Below are positions 25,821-34,507 of a stretch of DNA of 64,000 nucleotides, in pieces (position 1 is the first letter of the stretch; every line of letters starts with the position of its first letter). The DNA is taken from positions 80,118 to 144,117 of the forward strand of contig NZ_JABXIN010000018.1 in the NCBI RefSeq assembly GCF_013373065.1. Direction: 5' to 3'. Under the pieces are notes generated by a model. The model did not search any database. It saw only the letters and a program-made list of their open reading frames with translations, and was not told where the DNA came from. The translations under genes were made by a program, and so were the position numbers. The DNA is from Algoriphagus sp. GTDB lineage: Bacteria; Bacteroidota; Bacteroidia; Cytophagales; Cyclobacteriaceae.

Positions 25821-26792
25821 ATGTATCAGGATAAAATCCAAGCTGTCATCGAAGAAGTCCGAAAAGTGGTAGTAGGACAGGAAAAAATGGTTAACCGCTT
25901 GTTAATCGGGCTTTTCACAAATGGGCACATTTTGTTGGAAGGGGTTCCCGGGTTGGCTAAGACCCTGACTGTAAATACCTTGGCAAAGGTACTGCATTTG
26001 GATTTCAACCGGATTCAGTTTACTCCTGATTTGTTACCTGCTGATTTGATTGGAACGATGATTTACAATCAGCAGAATGGAGATTTTGAGGTGAAGAAGG
26101 GACCGATTTTCGCCAATTTAATTCTGGCAGATGAGGTTAACCGTTCTCCTGCTAAAGTACAATCCGCTCTTTTGGAGGCCATGCAGGAAAAACAAGTGAC
26201 AATCGGGGAAACTACTTTCCATCTGGATCGTCCATTTTTGGTATTGGCTACGCAAAACCCGGTTGATCAAGAGGGGACTTATCCGCTTCCAGAGGCCCAG
26301 GTCGATCGATTTATGATGAAGGTTCACATCGATTATCCTAGCAAATCCGATGAAATGGAAGTAATGCGCCGAATGGCAAATATGTCCTTTTCCTCTGAGG
26401 TGAACGCAGTGCTTTCCAAGCAGGATATATTTGATATTCGCAATCAGATCAATGGAATTAAGATTGCAGAGCCTTTGGAACAATATATTATTGAGTTGGT
26501 ATTTGCAACCCGTTTCCCTGAGCAGTATGGGTTGAAGAATGAGGCCAAGTATATTCAATTTGGGGTTTCTCCCCGTGCAAGTATCAATTTGAATCTCGCT
26601 TCCAAAGCAATAGCCTATTTTGACGGGCGGGATTATGTACTTCCTGAGGATATTAAGGAAATAGCTGAGGATGTCCTAAACCATCGAATTATTCTCAATT
26701 ATGAGGCTGAAGCCGACGGAATCAATACTCGTGACCTAGTTCGGATCCTACTCGAAAAGGTTCCGATTAACAAGTCGGTAACATTGAAATAA
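25821..26792 (+). CDS. MoxR-family AAA+ ATPase
   Basis: A 323-residue MoxR ATPase. Walker A is EGVPGLAKT (about residues 40-48), Walker B is NLILADEVNR (about 99-108), followed by SPAKVQSALLEAMQEKQVTIG; sensor 1 is FLVLATQNPVDQEGTYPLPE, and the C-terminal AAA lid contains FGVSPRASINL. MoxR proteins act as chaperones that insert cofactors or assemble complexes and are usually followed by a DUF58 gene and VWA-domain genes. Here none follows: an intrinsic terminator comes 20 bp after the stop and then a gap. The partner genes must be elsewhere, which is unusual for the family. Confidence 0.92.
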   Translation: MYQDKIQAVIEEVRKVVVGQEKMVNRLLIGLFTNGHILLEGVPGLAKTLTVNTLAKVLHLDFNRIQFTPDLLPADLIGTMIYNQQNGDFEVKKGPIFANLILADEVNRSPAKVQSALLEAMQEKQVTIGETTFHLDRPFLVLATQNPVDQEGTYPLPEAQVDRFMMKVHIDYPSKSDEMEVMRRMANMSFSSEVNAVLSKQDIFDIRNQINGIKIAEPLEQYIIELVFATRFPEQYGLKNEAKYIQFGVSPRASINLNLASKAIAYFDGRDYVLPEDIKEIAEDVLNHRIILNYEAEADGINTRDLVRILLEKVPINKSVTLK

Positions 26793-26811
26793 CACAAAAA
26801 ACCCAAAATAG

Positions 26812-26840
26812 AGGCTTTCTGGAAGGAAAGCCTTTTTTTA
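26812..26840 (+). terminator. Intrinsic terminator of the MoxR gene
   Basis: aggctttc and gaaagcct form an 8-bp stem with a 6-nt loop followed by seven T. Confidence 0.9.
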
Positions 26841-26975
26841 TGCATTTTCTGTTAATCCAATATTAAATTCTGTATTCATTTTTAAAAAAAGCATAATTCA
26901 AAAAATTCTCTTGTGATCTCAAATTGAGGCACTTTTGTATCGTCGAACTGAAAAAACAAGAAAACGACGATAACC

Positions 26976-28211
26976 ATGAAAAAAACAACCCTAATCGTAA
27001 ACCTCTTACTTGGGTCGCTTTTAATTTTTTCTTCTTGTATTGAAGGAAATGAAAAGCCCATTATTGATCCAGGAGATAATGGTTCAGGAAATGTATTGCT
27101 AGTTGATTCAAATATCACTTCCAGTACTACGTGGGAAACAGGAAAAACCTATGTGCTTTCCGGTAGAATTTCTGTAACCGCTGGAAACACCTTGACTATT
27201 CAAGAAGGTGTTGTTGTAAAAGGAGAAGTAGGAACGGGGTCAAATGCTTCAGCTTTGATCATTGCTCGTGGTGCAAAAATCAATGCTTTGGGAACTGCAA
27301 CAAGTCCAATCATATTCACAACAGTTGCCGACGAAATTGAGCCAGGTCAAATTGTATCTCCTAACCTAGATCCAGATTTGTCTGGTTTGTGGGGAGGATT
27401 GTTGATTTTGGGCAATGCACGTGGATCTTTCGCAGGAGATATCTCTGAAGTTCAAATTGAAGGTATTCCACCATCAGACACCAATGGTCTCTACGGTGGA
27501 GACAATGATGCTGATAACTCAGGTATATTAAGATATGTCTCTATCCGTCACGGTGGTGCAAACATCGGTGAGGGTAACGAAATCAACGGCTTGACCCTTG
27601 GTGGAGTAGGATCCGGAACAGTCATCGAAAACGTAGAAATCATCGGGAATCAAGATGATGGAATCGAGTGGTTCGGTGGAACAGTTTCAGTAAAAAATGC
27701 CATCGTTTGGAATGCTGGAGACGATGCTTTGGATACTGACCAAGCTTGGGCAGGAACGCTAGACAATTTCGTAGTAATCACCGGTGGTGAAACTGATCAC
27801 GCTTTAGAAATCGACGGACCAGAAGGTTCTTATAACGCTGCTCATACTCTTAAGAATGGTACAATCAAAGGAAATGACGTGGCGGAATTCGGTGATTTCC
27901 GAGATGGAGCAAGAGGAAGTTTTGAAAACATTTATTTCTATAATTTCTCCAGCCCTGATGATACAAACGGAAGAGGAGACCTTTCTCTTTCAGGAGATAA
28001 GACTATTGCAAATTTTGTAGATGGAGTATTGACCTTCTCAAATCTTCAAGCAACCCTGGCTCCGGGTGTAACCTTAAGTCAGGTATTTAAAGGTGGAACG
28101 GATGCATTTGCTACTTCTGTAGACCTTGGTGCAAACACTGTTGGAGCCGATTTGGACGCTTTCAATGGTTGGTCTTGGGCAAGTGAAGCTGGTATTTTAA
28201 CAATTCAATAA
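26976..28211 (+). CDS. Surface lipoprotein with parallel beta-helix-like repeats
   Basis: A 411-residue lipoprotein: signal peptide with lipobox IFSSC (Cys21), a Gly/Asp-rich linker, then repeated short beta strands resembling a right-handed parallel beta-helix (VLSGRISVTAGNTLTIQEGV, ILRYVSIRHGGANI, VIENVEIIGNQDDGIEWFGG, VKNAIVWNAGDDALD). Several rungs carry Asp/Asn/Gly clusters that could hold calcium. No catalytic site is identified. It is placed directly before a TonB-dependent receptor gene, with a strong hairpin between them, so it is probably the surface partner of that receptor, analogous to SusD but a different fold. The ligand is unknown. Confidence 0.78.
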   Translation: MKKTTLIVNLLLGSLLIFSSCIEGNEKPIIDPGDNGSGNVLLVDSNITSSTTWETGKTYVLSGRISVTAGNTLTIQEGVVVKGEVGTGSNASALIIARGAKINALGTATSPIIFTTVADEIEPGQIVSPNLDPDLSGLWGGLLILGNARGSFAGDISEVQIEGIPPSDTNGLYGGDNDADNSGILRYVSIRHGGANIGEGNEINGLTLGGVGSGTVIENVEIIGNQDDGIEWFGGTVSVKNAIVWNAGDDALDTDQAWAGTLDNFVVITGGETDHALEIDGPEGSYNAAHTLKNGTIKGNDVAEFGDFRDGARGSFENIYFYNFSSPDDTNGRGDLSLSGDKTIANFVDGVLTFSNLQATLAPGVTLSQVFKGGTDAFATSVDLGANTVGADLDAFNGWSWASEAGILTIQ

Positions 28212-28219
28212 GAAAAAAG

Positions 28220-28253
28220 AATGTGACGGAGCTTGCAAGGTCTCCGTCACATT
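28220..28253 (+). terminator. Strong hairpin between the lipoprotein and receptor genes
   Basis: A perfect 12-bp stem (aatgtgacggag / ctccgtcacatt) with a 10-nt loop lies 8 bp after the lipoprotein stop. No T-run follows (next bases tctcaat), so it is more likely an mRNA-stabilising or partial termination structure than a full terminator. Confidence 0.7.
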
Positions 28254-28272
28254 TCTCAATACTAATTGCTGT

Positions 28273-31176
28273 ATGAAAAAGTACAATTCAAAATCGCTTT
28301 CTAAAAGCATTATCACCCTAATCATTATCGTCCTAACCCAGTTTTTGGTAGGATATGTATTTGCTCAAAATGGTACCATTCGAGGTACAATTTATGAAGA
28401 GGGTTCTGGTGAGCCTCTCTTTGGAGTTTCTGTATTGGTGAGAGAAACCAGTACAGGTGCCATCACTGATTTTGATGGAAAATTTGAGGTTCAAGTAGCT
28501 CCTGGAACTTACACACTTCAGATTTCTTACCTTTCTTACACAACGGTGGAATTAACTGCTGTAACTGTAACTGCAGGAGAAGTAACTGTCTTGGATGACA
28601 TTCTTATGGCTGAAGAAGCATCAGAATTGGAAACCGTAACGATTGCGGCTTCTGCCATCCGAACTACTGAATCTGCTTTGATGTCTGTGAAGAGAAATGC
28701 TGCCAACTTGATGGATGGTATTTCAGCCAGTACCTTCCGAAAAATAGGAGACGGAGATGCGGCCTCTGCTGTAAAGCGCGTGACGGGTGTTTCCATTGAA
28801 GGAGGCAAGTATGTGTACGTTCGAGGTTTGGGGGACCGTTATACAAAGACCGTATTGAACGGGGTAGACGTTCCTGGTTTGGATCCGGATCGAAATACCA
28901 TTCAGATGGATATCTTCCCAACCAATGTGATCGACAACATCATCGTATCCAAGTCTTTCACTGCTGAACTTCCTGCCGATTTTACAGGTGGTGTGGTTGA
29001 TATTGAAACAAAAGATTTTCCTGAAGAAAAGGTTGCTCGAATTGGAATATCCGGTGGATATAATCCTTCCATGCACTTTAACAGCAATTATCTGAAATAT
29101 GATGGTGGGAAAACTGATTGGTTAGGGATTGATGATGGAACCCGTGCAATTCCTACAGGAGGAAGAACAGATATCCCTCAGTATGGAGATGTAGTAGGTA
29201 ATCCAAATTCACCACTTGGACAAGAATATCAAAGCATTTTAGGTGGTTTTAATAAGACATTGGGAGGATATAGAACCAGCTCTCCTATGGATTTTGGTTT
29301 GAGCCTTTCTCTTGGAAATCAATTGGTGAGACCTAAGGTAACTTGGGGGTACAATGTCGCTTTGACTTATAAGAACGATACAGAGTTTTATCAAGACGCT
29401 GAATTTAATCTTTATGCCAAGCCAAGAGAGTCTTCTGATCTTGAATTGGAACCTCTTGAAAGACAAAGGGGCGATTATGGAGTCAATAACGTATTGGTAG
29501 GTGGATTGGCAGGTATTGCCATGAAAACTGACAATTCTAAGTATAAATTGAATTTGATGCACCTTCAAAATGGTGAATCTAAGGCAGGTGAATTTGACTT
29601 TGTTAATACTAACCTAGGAGCAAATTTTGAGGCAAAGCAATACAATTTGGAATATTCTCAAAGAAGTTTGACTAGTGTTCTCCTTAACGGGGCTCACTAT
29701 TTGAATGGAAGAGATTGGGAAATCAATTGGAAGGTAGCTCCTACTGTATCTACTATTCAAGACCCAGATATTCGATTCACTCGATTCAGATTACCAAATA
29801 ATACCATTTCAACCGAAGTGGGGCTACCTACTCGAATTTGGAGATCTTTGGAGGAATATAACCTAAATGGTAAACTGGATGTAACTCGTAATTTGAACCT
29901 ATTCCAGCGTGATTCTAAGTTGAAGTTTGGCGGAAATTATGTTATCAAATATCGGGACTTTAATATCCAAAGCTTCCAGTTTGCAACAGGAAACACCCAA
30001 TTCACCGGAGACCCAAATGCAATTCTAAATACAGAAAACTTGTTTTCTGCTGAAAATAGAAATGGGGTTCGATACAATGCGGATTTCATCCCAATCAATC
30101 CAAATGAATACCAGTCTATCCTTACAAACATTGCGGGATATGGATCATTGGAAGCTAGCCCTTCAGATCGATTGAAGGCAATCATGGGTCTTCGAGTTGA
30201 GAAATACAATCAATATTATACTGGTACCAACCAAACAGGAACTATCGTATTCGACTTGGTTGAAATGCTAGATGATTTTGATTTCTTCCCTTCTGTGAAT
30301 TTGATCTATAACCTAAAGCAAAATCAAAACCTGAGATTCTCAGCATCTCGAACGATTGCTAGACCTTCTTTTAAGGAGTTGTCTTATGCTGAAATTCTAG
30401 ATCCGATCACAGGTAGAACTTTCGTAGGAGGTCTTTATCCTGAAACAACCAATGGAGGTTCTGAGGTATTGTGGGATGGTAACTTGACACCTACTCGAAT
30501 CAATAACTTTGACTTGAGATGGGAAGCTTTCCAGGAAAGAGGGCAGATGTTATCCGTAAGTGCTTTCTATAAGACTTTTGACAAGCCAATTGAAATGGTT
30601 CAGTTCCTTTCTGACCCGGGAGCCTTCCAACCTCGAAATGTGGGAAATGGTACGGTTGCTGGTTTGGAGTTTGAATTTAGAAAAGAGCTATCCTTCATCG
30701 CTCCTGCATTGGAAAAATTCAGCTGGAATACCAACGTGACGGTGACTCAATCTCAAATCAAGATGTCTGAATCAGAATTCCGATCCAGATCTTTAACTGC
30801 TCGAGAAGGAGAAGAAGTTAAAGACACTCGTGACATGGCTGGTCAGGCTCCTTACATTATCAATACCGGATTGAGTTTCTTGGATTTCAATAGTGGAATC
30901 GAAGCAGGTTTATTCTACAATGTACAGGGATCTACCTTGAATTATGTAGGTTTTGGAAACCGTACGGATACCTATACAGTACCTTTCCATAGTTTGAATT
31001 TCAACGTGAATAAGTCTTTTGGTGCGGATGAAAGAATCCAAACCAGCTTGGGAGTATCTAACATTCTGAATGATAAAAGACAGCAGGTGTTTAGATCTTT
31101 CGGTGCTCAGGATCAACTGTTTACTAATTTGGCTCCTGGAACTCGAATCTCCTTTAGCTTCGCCTATTCTTTTTAA
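28273..31176 (+). CDS. TonB-dependent receptor with carboxypeptidase-like N-terminal domain
   Basis: A 967-residue outer-membrane receptor. A signal peptide (about residues 1-31) is followed by a carboxypeptidase regulatory-like domain (about 34-115, GTIRGTIYEEGSGEPLFGVS), a plug (about 125-245) with YVYVRGLGDRYTKTVLNGVD and LPADFTGGVVDIETKDFP, and a barrel ending NLAPGTRISFSFAYSF with a terminal Phe. It lacks the SusC-specific motifs and is not followed by a susD-like gene. It should import a small ligand using TonB energy, most likely together with the lipoprotein encoded upstream. The ligand cannot be inferred. A terminator follows 26 bp after the stop. Confidence 0.93.
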   Translation: MKKYNSKSLSKSIITLIIIVLTQFLVGYVFAQNGTIRGTIYEEGSGEPLFGVSVLVRETSTGAITDFDGKFEVQVAPGTYTLQISYLSYTTVELTAVTVTAGEVTVLDDILMAEEASELETVTIAASAIRTTESALMSVKRNAANLMDGISASTFRKIGDGDAASAVKRVTGVSIEGGKYVYVRGLGDRYTKTVLNGVDVPGLDPDRNTIQMDIFPTNVIDNIIVSKSFTAELPADFTGGVVDIETKDFPEEKVARIGISGGYNPSMHFNSNYLKYDGGKTDWLGIDDGTRAIPTGGRTDIPQYGDVVGNPNSPLGQEYQSILGGFNKTLGGYRTSSPMDFGLSLSLGNQLVRPKVTWGYNVALTYKNDTEFYQDAEFNLYAKPRESSDLELEPLERQRGDYGVNNVLVGGLAGIAMKTDNSKYKLNLMHLQNGESKAGEFDFVNTNLGANFEAKQYNLEYSQRSLTSVLLNGAHYLNGRDWEINWKVAPTVSTIQDPDIRFTRFRLPNNTISTEVGLPTRIWRSLEEYNLNGKLDVTRNLNLFQRDSKLKFGGNYVIKYRDFNIQSFQFATGNTQFTGDPNAILNTENLFSAENRNGVRYNADFIPINPNEYQSILTNIAGYGSLEASPSDRLKAIMGLRVEKYNQYYTGTNQTGTIVFDLVEMLDDFDFFPSVNLIYNLKQNQNLRFSASRTIARPSFKELSYAEILDPITGRTFVGGLYPETTNGGSEVLWDGNLTPTRINNFDLRWEAFQERGQMLSVSAFYKTFDKPIEMVQFLSDPGAFQPRNVGNGTVAGLEFEFRKELSFIAPALEKFSWNTNVTVTQSQIKMSESEFRSRSLTAREGEEVKDTRDMAGQAPYIINTGLSFLDFNSGIEAGLFYNVQGSTLNYVGFGNRTDTYTVPFHSLNFNVNKSFGADERIQTSLGVSNILNDKRQQVFRSFGAQDQLFTNLAPGTRISFSFAYSF

Positions 31177-31201
31177 TTAATTGCTCATAAGTAAATAAGA
31201 G

Positions 31202-31231
31202 GCCGACTCAAGAAATTGGGTCGGCTTTTTT
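31202..31231 (+). terminator. Intrinsic terminator after the TonB-dependent receptor
   Basis: gccgactca and tgggtcggc pair (one G-T wobble) and are followed by six T, then cttg. Confidence 0.85.
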
Positions 31232-31308
31232 CTTGTTCAAAAATCCAGAAATTTTGACTTTGGTTAACAAAATAAAGTTATGATAACGCTAGTTTTTCGG
31301 AATAATAT

Positions 31309-31335
31309 TTTGAGCAAGATTTTTTCTTACCTTTG
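31309..31335 (+). promoter_or_regulatory. Candidate Bacteroidota promoter for the SulP gene
   Basis: TTTG at 31309-31312 and TACCTTTG at 31328-31335 fit the TTTG / TAnnTTTG promoter pattern, spacing 15 bp. A leader of about 140 nt to the ATG at 31485 would result. The rest of the 31177-31484 gap holds only the terminator above and shows no gene. Confidence 0.5.
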
Positions 31336-31484
31336 CTCCGCAATGAAATTCTTTATCATTGGCAGTTCGCCACAATGATTTTTGATTCACCAGCTTTCGT
31401 CACAATCTCTATTCGTGATTTGCTGGAATCCTTCAGTTGCTTCTGCTTACTAATTCTATTCAATATCATTTCCTTTATCCATCC

Positions 31485-33017
31485 ATGAAGAACTTCTTCA
31501 ATTTATTTGACTTTAGCCAACGGGTAGATTATAAAACCGAGGTGCTTTCGGGTTTGACCGTTGCCTTGGCTTTGATTCCTGAAGCAGTCGCCTTTGCGTT
31601 TATCGCAGGACTTTCACCCTTGACGGGCTTGTATGCGGCCTTTGTAATGGGGTTGGTCACTTCTATTTTGGGAGGCCGACCGGGAATGATTTCCGGTGCC
31701 ACCGGTGCCATTGCAGTCGTGATCGTTACTTTGGCGGCTACACAGGGGGTGGAATATGTCTTTGCAGCGGTCGTTTTGTCTGGGATATTTCAGGTGATTT
31801 TTGGGAGCCTTAAGCTTGGTAAATTTATTCGATTGGTTCCTCATCCGGTGATTTTTGGTTTTGTGAATGGTTTAGCCATTATTATTTTCATGTCCCAGTT
31901 GGATCAATTCAAAGGAGCAGATGGAAACTGGTTGAGTGGCTCAACTTTATATACTTTCTTGGGATTGGTGCTTTTGGCGATGTTGATTATCTGGGGACTT
32001 CCGAAGTTGACCAAGGTGGTGCCGGCATCCTTGACAGCCATTTTAGTGGTCTTTGCGGTTGTGGTAGGTTTTGGTATTGATACCAAGACGGTGGGGGATA
32101 TGGCCAGTATCAAAGGAGGATTTCCTCCATTTCATATACCAGCAGTACCCTTTTCTTTGGAGACTTTGGAGATAATTTTTCCTTATGCATTGATCATGGC
32201 TGGAGTAGGTCTGATTGAGTCTCTTTTGACCTTGAATATCGTGGATGAAATTACCGAGACAAGAGGACGAAGCAATAAGGAGGCTGTGGCACAGGGATTG
32301 GCGAATGTGGCTTCAGGTCTTTTCTCCGGAATGGGCGGTTGCGCTATGATTGGGCAAAGTTTGATTAACATTTCCTCCGGTGCTCGAGCTAGGTTGTCAG
32401 GAATTGTGGCTTCGGTGATGCTTTTGGTGTTTATCATGTTCGGCTCCAGTCTGATCGAGCAAGTACCCATGGCTGCATTGACTGGATTGATGATCATGGT
32501 TTCAATAGGGACTTTTGAGTGGGCAAGTTTTCGGACGATTACGAAAATGCCCAAGAAAGATATCTTCCTGATGTTTTTGGTTACATTGATAACTGCAATT
32601 CTCCACAATCTCGCATTGGCAGTATTGATCGGAGTTATTCTAGCGGCCCTTTTCTTTGCTTGGGATAATGCCAAGCGCATTCGAGCGAGGAAGTATGTCG
32701 ATGAAAAAGGGGTGAAGCACTATGAAATGTATGGGCCTTTGTTTTTTGGATCAGTTTCGGCTTTTGGGGAAAAATTTGATGTGCTGAATGACCCGGAAGA
32801 GGTGATTATTGATTTTGCTGAAAGTAGAGTAGTCGACATGTCTGCCATTGAAGCTTTGAATAAAATCACGGAACGTTATCAAAAGGTGGGTAAAAAAGTA
32901 CATCTGAGGCATTTGAGCCCGGATTGTCGGAAATTACTAGCCAAAGCGGATGAGATCATCGAGGTAAATATCATTGAGGATCCTACCTATAAGGTGGCAA
33001 TTGATGATTTGGCCTAA
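31485..33017 (+). CDS. SulP-family inorganic anion transporter with STAS domain
   Basis: A 510-residue transporter of the SulP/SLC26 family, which moves sulfate, bicarbonate or other anions across the inner membrane. The sequence has the family start LSGLTVALALIPEAVAFAFI (residues about 20-39), the GRPGMISGATGA substrate-site motif and 10-14 membrane segments. A C-terminal STAS domain (about 400-505) contains VIIDFAESRVVDMSAIEAL. I use the ATG at 31485, not the in-frame ATG 48 bp upstream, since family similarity starts at MKNFFNLFDF. No carbonic anhydrase gene is adjacent, so the choice between sulfate and bicarbonate is open. Confidence 0.9.
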   Translation: MKNFFNLFDFSQRVDYKTEVLSGLTVALALIPEAVAFAFIAGLSPLTGLYAAFVMGLVTSILGGRPGMISGATGAIAVVIVTLAATQGVEYVFAAVVLSGIFQVIFGSLKLGKFIRLVPHPVIFGFVNGLAIIIFMSQLDQFKGADGNWLSGSTLYTFLGLVLLAMLIIWGLPKLTKVVPASLTAILVVFAVVVGFGIDTKTVGDMASIKGGFPPFHIPAVPFSLETLEIIFPYALIMAGVGLIESLLTLNIVDEITETRGRSNKEAVAQGLANVASGLFSGMGGCAMIGQSLINISSGARARLSGIVASVMLLVFIMFGSSLIEQVPMAALTGLMIMVSIGTFEWASFRTITKMPKKDIFLMFLVTLITAILHNLALAVLIGVILAALFFAWDNAKRIRARKYVDEKGVKHYEMYGPLFFGSVSAFGEKFDVLNDPEEVIIDFAESRVVDMSAIEALNKITERYQKVGKKVHLRHLSPDCRKLLAKADEIIEVNIIEDPTYKVAIDDLA

Positions 33018-33043
33018 AGGCTGACAGGTAGGAATATGGATTA

Positions 33044-33072
33044 GGTGATTTTTCTTTTCCCTAGAAATCACC
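33044..33072. other. Hairpin between the SulP and CDF genes
   Basis: ggtgattt and aaatcacc form an 8-bp stem with a 13-nt loop. Only a weak T-rich tract follows, so it may be a weak terminator or an operator. Confidence 0.4.
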
Positions 33073-33113
33073 AACTTTAATTTATCTGGAAGTTTTCACT
33101 TTGGATTAGAATA

Positions 33114-34016
33114 ATGGCTTCGCATTCACATCACTCCCATCATAATCATACTTCAGGGAAAAATCTCAAAACAGCTTTTTTGCTCAATTTGGGATTTACC
33201 ATTTTTGAGCTGATAGGGGGCTTTTATGTAAACAGCGTCGCGATTATTTCTGATGCCATCCATGATTTGGGGGATAGTATTTCCCTGGGAACAGCTTGGT
33301 ATTTGGACACTAAATCCAAGCAAAAACCAACCCGAACCTTCACTTTTGGCTACAGAAGGTTTTCTCTTTTGGGAGCTTTGATCAATAGCCTTGTCCTTAT
33401 TGTAGGTTCGATCTATGTAATTATCGAGGCAATAGGCAGAATTATAGAACCTGAGTTAATTGATCCCCAGGGCATGTTGATTTTTGCCATTATCGGGGTG
33501 GGTGTGAATGGTTTTGCAGCTTGGAAAATGAGTAAGGGTAAATCTTTGAATGAACGGGTAATTTCCTGGCATTTGCTGGAGGATGTTTTGGGTTGGTTTG
33601 CCATTTTGGTAGCAGCTGTTATCCTGCAATTTTGGGATATTCCTTACCTCGACCCAGCCCTATCCTTGGGGTTCGGGATGTTCATACTTTCCAATGTTTT
33701 TTTGAGGCTTAAAGAAACATTGATGGTTTTTTTACAAGGTCATCCGGAGGATGTGGATCGTGAAAAGATCGAAAAAGAACTACTAGCCATTGACAAGATC
33801 GAATCCATCCATCATATGCATATCTGGTCATTGGACGGAGAACACCATGTTTTTAGTGCCCATTTTAAGCTGAAAGAAATAACCGGGTTAGAGGAATTAC
33901 TCATTGTCAAAAACCAAATCAAAGCCTATCTAAAGAAGTATAATTTTGAGCACTTGACTGTCGAAATTGAAACTGCTAATGAATGCTGTGAATTTTCTGA
34001 GGAGATGGAGGAATAA
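33114..34016 (+). CDS. Cation diffusion facilitator (zinc-type) transporter
   Basis: A 300-residue CDF protein that should export Zn(II) or a related divalent cation from the cytoplasm in exchange for protons. The N-terminus is histidine-rich (SHSHHSHHNH). Six membrane helices follow; the transport site is visible as SDAIHDLGD in helix 2 (the family D-x3-D variant with His) and HLLEDVLGW in helix 5 (H-x3-D), which points to zinc. The C-terminal cytoplasmic domain (about 205-295) has HMHIWSLDGEHHVFSAHF, metal-binding and dimerising in this family. The stop is 2 bp from the stop of the convergent DUF985 gene. Confidence 0.92.
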   Translation: MASHSHHSHHNHTSGKNLKTAFLLNLGFTIFELIGGFYVNSVAIISDAIHDLGDSISLGTAWYLDTKSKQKPTRTFTFGYRRFSLLGALINSLVLIVGSIYVIIEAIGRIIEPELIDPQGMLIFAIIGVGVNGFAAWKMSKGKSLNERVISWHLLEDVLGWFAILVAAVILQFWDIPYLDPALSLGFGMFILSNVFLRLKETLMVFLQGHPEDVDREKIEKELLAIDKIESIHHMHIWSLDGEHHVFSAHFKLKEITGLEELLIVKNQIKAYLKKYNFEHLTVEIETANECCEFSEEMEE

Positions 34017-34018
34017 AG

Positions 34019-34507
34019 TCAGATTAATTTCCGAATGATTTCTTTTTCATTGGGAAATTCTGTGAGTAGTTCCTCTGTCGAAAAAAGCTCAAAATCCTGA
34101 AAGTCAAATCCAGGTGAAACCACGCAGGAAACCAAAGCATAAGAATCCGGCTCTGCCACAGAACTTCCAAAAATGGTATCGGCCTTGACTACTTGTTGCG
34201 GCTGATTTCCTATTTCATCGACTGGTCCTAATCGAAGGATTTCGTGGCCCTTCTCGGTTAAAATATGGATATTCAACGGACTTCCTTCATGCCAAAACCA
34301 ATGTTCATCACTTTTGATCCGATGGAATTTGGATACATTTTCAGAGGTGAGTAAAAAGAAAATGACTGTTTCTAGGTTTCGCTCCCCGGAAGAAGTTGAA
34401 ATCCGTAATGGACTTCGGTAGGTTTCGACGTAGAATCCTCCTTCGGGATGGACTTTCAGGTCGAGTTTTTTGACCAAATAGTCAATTCGTTCAGTCGAGT
34501 TCATCAA
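34019..34507 (-). CDS. DUF985 cupin-fold protein
   Basis: A 162-residue single-domain cupin of the DUF985 family. Seen: LKVHPEGGFYVETYRSPLRI at the N-terminus, FFLLTSENVSKFHRIKSDEHWFWHEGSPL (metal-ligand-like His and Glu residues at about 60-75), and the VSCVVSPGFDFQDFELF block near the end that typifies the family. The activity is unknown; family members are small cytosolic proteins, some suggested to act on sugar derivatives. Its ATG overlaps the stop of the UDP-GlcNAc 2-epimerase gene by 4 bp (ATGA), so the two are translationally coupled, which supports a sugar-related role. Confidence 0.85.
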   Translation of the reverse strand: MMNSTERIDYLVKKLDLKVHPEGGFYVETYRSPLRISTSSGERNLETVIFFLLTSENVSKFHRIKSDEHWFWHEGSPLNIHILTEKGHEILRLGPVDEIGNQPQQVVKADTIFGSSVAEPDSYALVSCVVSPGFDFQDFELFSTEELLTEFPNEKEIIRKLI

